Source: Massospora cicadina (Eukaryota; Entomophthoromycota; Entomophthoromycetes; Entomophthorales; Entomophthoraceae). Taken from it: a DNA stretch of 64,000 bases. Below the pieces are notes generated by a model, which saw only the letters and a program-made list of their open reading frames with translations, ran no database searches and had not been told where the DNA came from. Positions 59,321 to 64,000 of the stretch are shown here, in pieces (position 1 is the stretch's first letter; each line of letters opens with the position of its first letter). Location: NCBI GenBank assembly GCA_022478985.1, contig JAKSZP010005579.1:40244-104243 (forward strand). The letters are read 5' to 3'. The translations under genes were made by a program, and so were the position numbers.

Positions 59321-60179
59321 TGTCATGGCTTGAAGATAACACAATTATGGGGACTAATACCAAGGATAAAGCTGCATGTTAGGAGGCCAAGAAGGTGAAG
59401 TTGGCAGGCCTCCCTGACATCAAGCATATCTTGGATCAACGCTGGGTGAAGGTGAGGTATTCCCAGTTTGGTTATAGTGATGCAAGAGAAGTTCAGCCCT
59501 GTATAACAGCAGGTGCATTGAAATGAACCAGCTTTTCAATTAACAAAAATGGTTCACTTCAGTTTCTTGGCAAACAGGGTCTCAAAACCTGTTCAGTTTT
59601 CAAGATTTCCAGATCAGGTTGGCCTCTCCTACAATCAATAACCCAAGTTTGGTTGATTACCAAGTATAGTTTACTGCCCAATAGAAGCGTGCACTTAATG
59701 ATGCACCTCAGCTTAGCACTGCTTCCATCAATTGATTGCTCCCCTGAATTCCCTTAAATCCGTTTTCTCAAGACCAATCTCTCTCATTAGTTGATTTCCC
59801 CTTTAATAAAGAACCTTTCGTTGAGTATACTTTTTATATGTTATCTTGGATGAACCTGTGCATGGACCTCTTTGAGGAGGTCTCAAACAACAATAGTTAC
59901 TTAATTTTAACAATTATAAATCTCTCCGCTCATGCACCATTGGGCCACCCAGGGTTCCTCCAACCTGTGCCGCCTATACATTCCTGTTCAAAGCACCGCG
60001 TTGTTCTGTTTGGGTTTCTCTATCTACATCTAACCACCCTCATCCTAAGTTATTCTAGATCAAGCACCCTCTGCTGGGATCTAGTAGCTCTGGTACCAAC
60101 GACTAGTTCCCTGGCGTTGAGCCTGTGCACCATGCACTACCACGCTGGGAACAGGAGAGTTATAGAAACTCTCCTTACA
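59321..60179 (+). repeat. 5' LTR of element G
   Basis: TGTCATGGCT to CCTTACA. The R block is ATTAGTTGATT (59786-59796), decayed relative to A and D. Confidence 0.92.
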
Positions 60180-60192
60180 TTAGTTGACCAAC
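60180..60192 (+). other. Putative self-priming primer-binding site of element G
   Basis: TT then AGTTGACCAAC (60182-60192), the exact complement of GTTGGTCAACT found in the LTRs of A and D. Confidence 0.65.
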
Positions 60193-60205
60193 CATTTCCT
60201 TTTAC

Positions 60206-60880
60206 GTGCGTGAACTTTTTACTTGTGGGACTTTCATGAAGTGTAAATGGTGCGCAATTACTGTTGGCCACGGCCATGGTGGGGCTCGCCACTGTTTACT
60301 CTTTATACCAAAGGTTGGAGCATCTTGGCATTATTATTGCTACCTCCAATCAGAAAGTACCCACCCTTTGTGCTCATACCTGGTGGATACAAATGCTTTG
60401 CGGTCCTAGAGTCGTGATTCCTTGAGTTTCCACCAAAATCATAAAATCAATTCAAATAAACTGGGTTTTCTTTGGCACCGCATTCAGATGGTGCAGGCGG
60501 TATCCTCAGCGGTGGGCCTGAGGGTTATGGCCTTGGGTAACGTCAGACAACCCATTGCTGAAATGGTATTAGGTCATTTGCAAAAAAAAAAACGCGTTTT
60601 ATAATGACATTGCCATATATACAACCAAACCATATTTATTCTCTTATGTCTCAGATATGAACCAAATTTCTGTGTATCAAATAACTCCAGATAACCCACG
60701 CTTGACCACCACAATGATCCGCGGAACCCAAGAGGTGGAGAAGGAGTTGCAATTTCAATACAAAAACGTTTGTGCAGTTGCTGAAGATATGGTGGGATAT
60801 GTGGCTTCAGTAGTAAGAGTGGACATATATCCCTCTCCATTCTTTGATGCAGAAATGTACCCTGGGGCATGTTAGAACCT
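60206..60880 (+). pseudogene. gag: Gag remnant of element G
   Basis: Broken frames; ITPDNPRLTTTMIRGTQEVE and GYVASVVRV (60795-60821) align with A and D. Shorter than D Gag, so an internal deletion is likely. Confidence 0.6.
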
Positions 60881-60935
60881 GAAGAAGAGTTTGGTGGGAA
60901 GTGTTGGCGTTTTCTGTTATAAATAAAAAGATCAT

Positions 60936-61400
60936 TTGAAACATTTTTTATTAACTGCTACCCTTTCATCCCTTTCAGGTAAGATTAGCACTACTATCCT
61001 GGTAGATACTAGAGCCTTTGAGAATTTCATTGACCAGGACCTAGCCGACTACCTTGAGCTTAGTTACTTGCCAGATGGTATGGTTAGGGGAGGAGCTTCT
61101 CAAGATATTCCCACCCTGAAGGTACTAGGGTTAGTGGATTATCAAGTGGGCAAGTATCTTTTGACGGACTGTTTCCAAACAATCAAAAACCTTTTGTACC
61201 CCATTATTTTGGGAGTGGAATGGTGGCGAAAATTTAGCCTTCAGAACCAACTTGAAAGATTTTACCCTATCCCAAAAAATCAAAGAATGGTCATACAATA
61301 CTTGTTCCTTTTTCTGAGGCTAACTTCCAGGGCGATTTTCCCCACTGGCCCAATATCCACACCCTCAGTCTCGCTCCATTGTTAAAGCACTCACTGGAGG
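60936..61400 (+). pseudogene. pro: Protease remnant of element G
   Basis: ILVDTRAFENF: the catalytic Gly of DTG is Arg. GGASQDIPTLKVL and ILGVEWWRKF follow (open 60936-61385). Confidence 0.82.
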
Positions 61401-62200
61401 TACCTTTGCCTTTATGTTTGAAGGGTCTGGAATCTTCATTTGATGCGGCTTCAGCCAATGAATTACCTGCTCATTCAGAGTTTGATTGTGAGTTCAAGCT
61501 CACAGTTGATCTGGTGCACATATCTTCCCTAATTTACTCTTTGACCATATGGGAGAAAGCAGCATTAGATGTGTGGGTTAAGGAGCTTTAGCCAAAGGTG
61601 TGGACTTTCAGCGTACCTCCCCAGTATGCTCCCCACTTCTCTTTATGGAGAAAGCTAATGGACTTTACACCCTTGCATAGATTATGGGAACCTAAACAAT
61701 GTTACTGTACCAGATTTATATCCCATCCCTTTGGATTCGCAGATTGCTCACTATGTGGAAAAGGCTAAAGTCTTCTCCAAACTGGATTACCTAAATGCGT
61801 TCAATCAGATCCAGATTAGGAAGGGCCAGGAGTGGCTAACCACATTCTGCACCAGAAAAAAGATTTTCCAGTTTCAGGTCATGCCCTTTGGGCTTAAGAG
61901 TGCCCTTGCTATCTTTCAACGCCATATTGATGCAGCTTTGGGGGACCTGCTGGGGTATTTGCAGTTGCCTACATGGATGATATTCTAGTGTTTTCCCCTG
62001 ATCATGAGTCCCATGCAGTACACCTTCAGCAAGTGATGGAGCGGTTAAAGGCAGCCAACCTTACGCTGAAGATCAGTAATAATGAAACTTTAAGTCCCAG
62101 GTTACCTTTCTGGGCAACGTCTTGTTTGACCAAGGACACATGATAACTTCAGACAAGTAGAAGGAGATTCATGAGTGGCTTACCTCAACTTCAGTCAAGG
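61401..62200 (+). pseudogene. pol: Reverse transcriptase remnant of element G
   Basis: KLDYLNAFNQIQI, MPFGLKSALAIFQ and YMDD (61970-61981, across a frameshift), preceded by KLTVDLVHISSL and frame breaks near 61590 and 61670. Confidence 0.88.
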
Positions 62201-62800
62201 AATTGAGGAGTTTTTTGGGGACGTTTACGTTCCTCAAGAAGTTCACATCAAATCTTTCTGATTTGGCAGCGCCTTTGTATAAGGCTAGTGGGGCAAAAGT
62301 TCTCCAATGGTCCCCACATTTTGGAGGATGCTTTCCAAGCAGTAAAGTGCACCCTGTTGTCCATGTCCGTTCTTCACCATGTTGATCCTTAAAAGGAATT
62401 CATTGTGTCTACTGATGCCTCCAACTTCGCCATAGTGGCTGCCTTATTACAAGTAGGTGAAGATAGAATAGAGCATCCAGTGGGTTAATTTTCTAGGAAT
62501 ATGTCTCTGCCTGAGTTAAACTACGCTGTTTATGACAAAGTTATTAGCAGTGGTGGAGGCGTTGACTTATTGGCGTCACCACCTGCATGGCTCTTCCCAA
62601 ACCTTCTGCATATGTGCAGATCACCGTGCCTTACTGTACTACCAAGCACCTCATGTCTTGACCCAACGGCAACCCACTGGCATGAGACCCTTGTCCAATA
62701 ATCATTTTTGTATGAGTTTACTAAGGGCAAGGAGAATGGGTTGGCGGATGCTTTAAGCCACAACCCTGCTTTAGCGCCCAATCCAAAGGAGGTAGAGGTT
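62201..62800 (+). pseudogene. pol: RNase H remnant of element G
   Basis: STDASNFAIVAALLQVGED, PELNYAVYDK and CADHRALLYYQAP in several frames. A stop (62699-62701) falls at the same codon as in A. Confidence 0.85.
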
Positions 62801-62834
62801 CTAAATTTCCAGTTGATGATTCCACTGGGTAATA

Positions 62835-64000
62835 TTGTGTCTCAACTTCCCTCTCCCATGGCCAACACGCAGCTCTCACTCCTCTGAAAATTTGAAGGAG
62901 TACAGTATGTTCAGAAAGATAGTCCTATATCAGCCATTTTCAGTTGAATATACTATGGTCCTTGCTAAGAGCACACTGAATCAGGAGGATCTAACCAGGG
63001 ATTATCACGTTAAGGATGAGATGGTGTGGTTTCAGGGGCACCTATGGGTTCCTGCTGGACCACTTCGCCTGAAAATCATCAGGTACCATCATTACAGAAT
63101 CACCGTTGGTCCTTCTGAAAAGGTGAAGACTTTGAAGTTAATCCAACGCACATACAATTGGAAGGGCTTACCCACTCAGGTGGGCAGGTATTGTAAAGAG
63201 TGCCTGATCTGCAATTAAAAAAACCAAATTTGATAACTACTATTGGGGTTGTTAGTTTCAGTTCAAAAGACTGAAGGGCCCTGGACTTCCCTATCAGTAG
63301 ATTCTATTGTGGAATTAACTGTTTTTGATGGTTATGATGTCATCATGGTAGTGGTGGACCATTCTATGAAGTTCGCCCACTTTTTCCTTGCAGAACTACA
63401 ATAACCGCGGATGAGATGGCTAGGCTCTTCGTCATCCATGTATTTGCGCTTTATTGGGTTCCTCAAGAAATCATTAGTGACTGGGGTCCCCAGTTCACCT
63501 CCATCTTTTAGGAAGAGTTGTGTATGACTCTTCAGATTTACCCCTGCCATTCAACTGCCTATCACCCCCAATCAGATGGGCAGATAGAACGAGTGAACCA
63601 GTGATTGGAACAGTTTCTGCGGTGTTACACCGCTGCAGATCATTCAGATTGGGTTTCTCACTTTTTATGGCCCAGTTTAGCTACAACAACAATTTGCACT
63701 CTTCAACCAGTTGTTCCCCCTTTTTCGCCAACTATGGCTTTAACCCCACCTTTAACATGGAGCCCAGCTGTGGTTCCAAAGTGGAAGCGGTGGTAGACTT
63801 TGCCAAGACAATCAAGAAGGTCCACCAGGGGTTTTCCACAAGCTTGGAGGCGGCAATGCAAGTCTATAAGGAAACGCTGATGGTAAGAGATGACTGGGTC
63901 CAGCATTCAAAGAAGGGGATCTCGTGATGCTTGATGCTTGAAACATCCCTATCAAGCAGCTATGCAAAAAGCTGGGGCCAAAGAGGATTGGGACTTACTA
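62835..64000 (+). pseudogene. pol: Integrase remnant of element G (incomplete)
   Basis: Zinc domain YHHYRITVGPSEKVKT and CKECLICN then a stop (63218); core VELTVFDGYDV, ISDWGPQF and QTERVNQ-like QIERVNQ; then FSYNNNLHSSTSCSPFFANYGFNP. Ends at the window edge within the C-terminal domain. Confidence 0.87.

Larger units (their letters stand above)
59321..64000 (+). mobile_element. Element G: family A chromovirus, runs off the window
   Basis: 5' LTR 59321-60179 (859 bp), primer site, Gag, protease, RT, RNase H, integrase; the chromodomain and 3' LTR lie beyond 64000. Inserted into the RT of D, with GAAAG as the left flank. Damaged by stops in every domain. Confidence 0.92.

Overview
This window is repeat-dominated eukaryotic DNA: no rRNA gene, no functional tRNA gene, no operon and no intact host gene can be recognised. 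About two thirds of it is Ty3/gypsy LTR retrotransposons inserted into one another; the rest is AT-rich DNA made of SINE-like elements, one retroposon-like insertion with a coding remnant, and tandem repeats. Every retroelement gene carries stops or frameshifts. The species cannot be fixed from the sequence. Chromodomain integrases with self-priming of the Tf1/sushi type point to a fungus or a vertebrate with a large repeat-rich genome rather than a flowering plant; that is inference.

Three LTR families are present. (1) Family A (elements A, D, G and several solo LTRs; LTR about 860-895 bp) has a Gag without a visible zinc knuckle and a pol ending in a chromodomain. (2) Family E (elements E, F and a solo LTR; LTR about 1.16-1.43 kb) is also a chromovirus. 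In both, the bases just inside the 5' LTR are complementary to an 11-nt LTR block about 30 nt downstream of a TATA-like box, as expected for self-priming. (3) Family C (elements B, C, H and fragment J; LTR about 415-470 bp) has no chromodomain, a tRNA-type primer site, and a Gag with ten collagen-like Gly-X-Y triplets next to a coiled coil and a CCHC knuckle.

Layout: 1-6438 element A (5' LTR cut by the window edge), next to J, an antisense family C remnant (6439-7800); 8714-22633 element E, split by antisense element B (10986-17497, TSD GTGTG); 22634-25869 an antisense LTR fragment and the pol end of H; 25870-34765 AT-rich DNA holding the 29443-31366 retroposon and a SINE; 34766-43170 a SINE-like tandem array split by an antisense solo LTR (TSD GCCTA), itself split by element F (TSD CAGAG) and a sense solo LTR (TSD GTGCA); 43171-48161 AT-rich repeats with three TSD-flanked SINEs and a 50-bp minisatellite; 48162-64000 element D, broken by element C, a family E solo LTR and element G, which runs off the window.

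The most unusual items are the TSD-flanked, 1.9-kb insertion at 29443-31366, which carries an ORF1-like (RNA-binding plus degraded CCHC) remnant, no reverse transcriptase, and a 3' tail shared with local SINEs; the collagen-like Gag of family C; the self-priming signatures; and the head-minisatellite-tail composite repeat.
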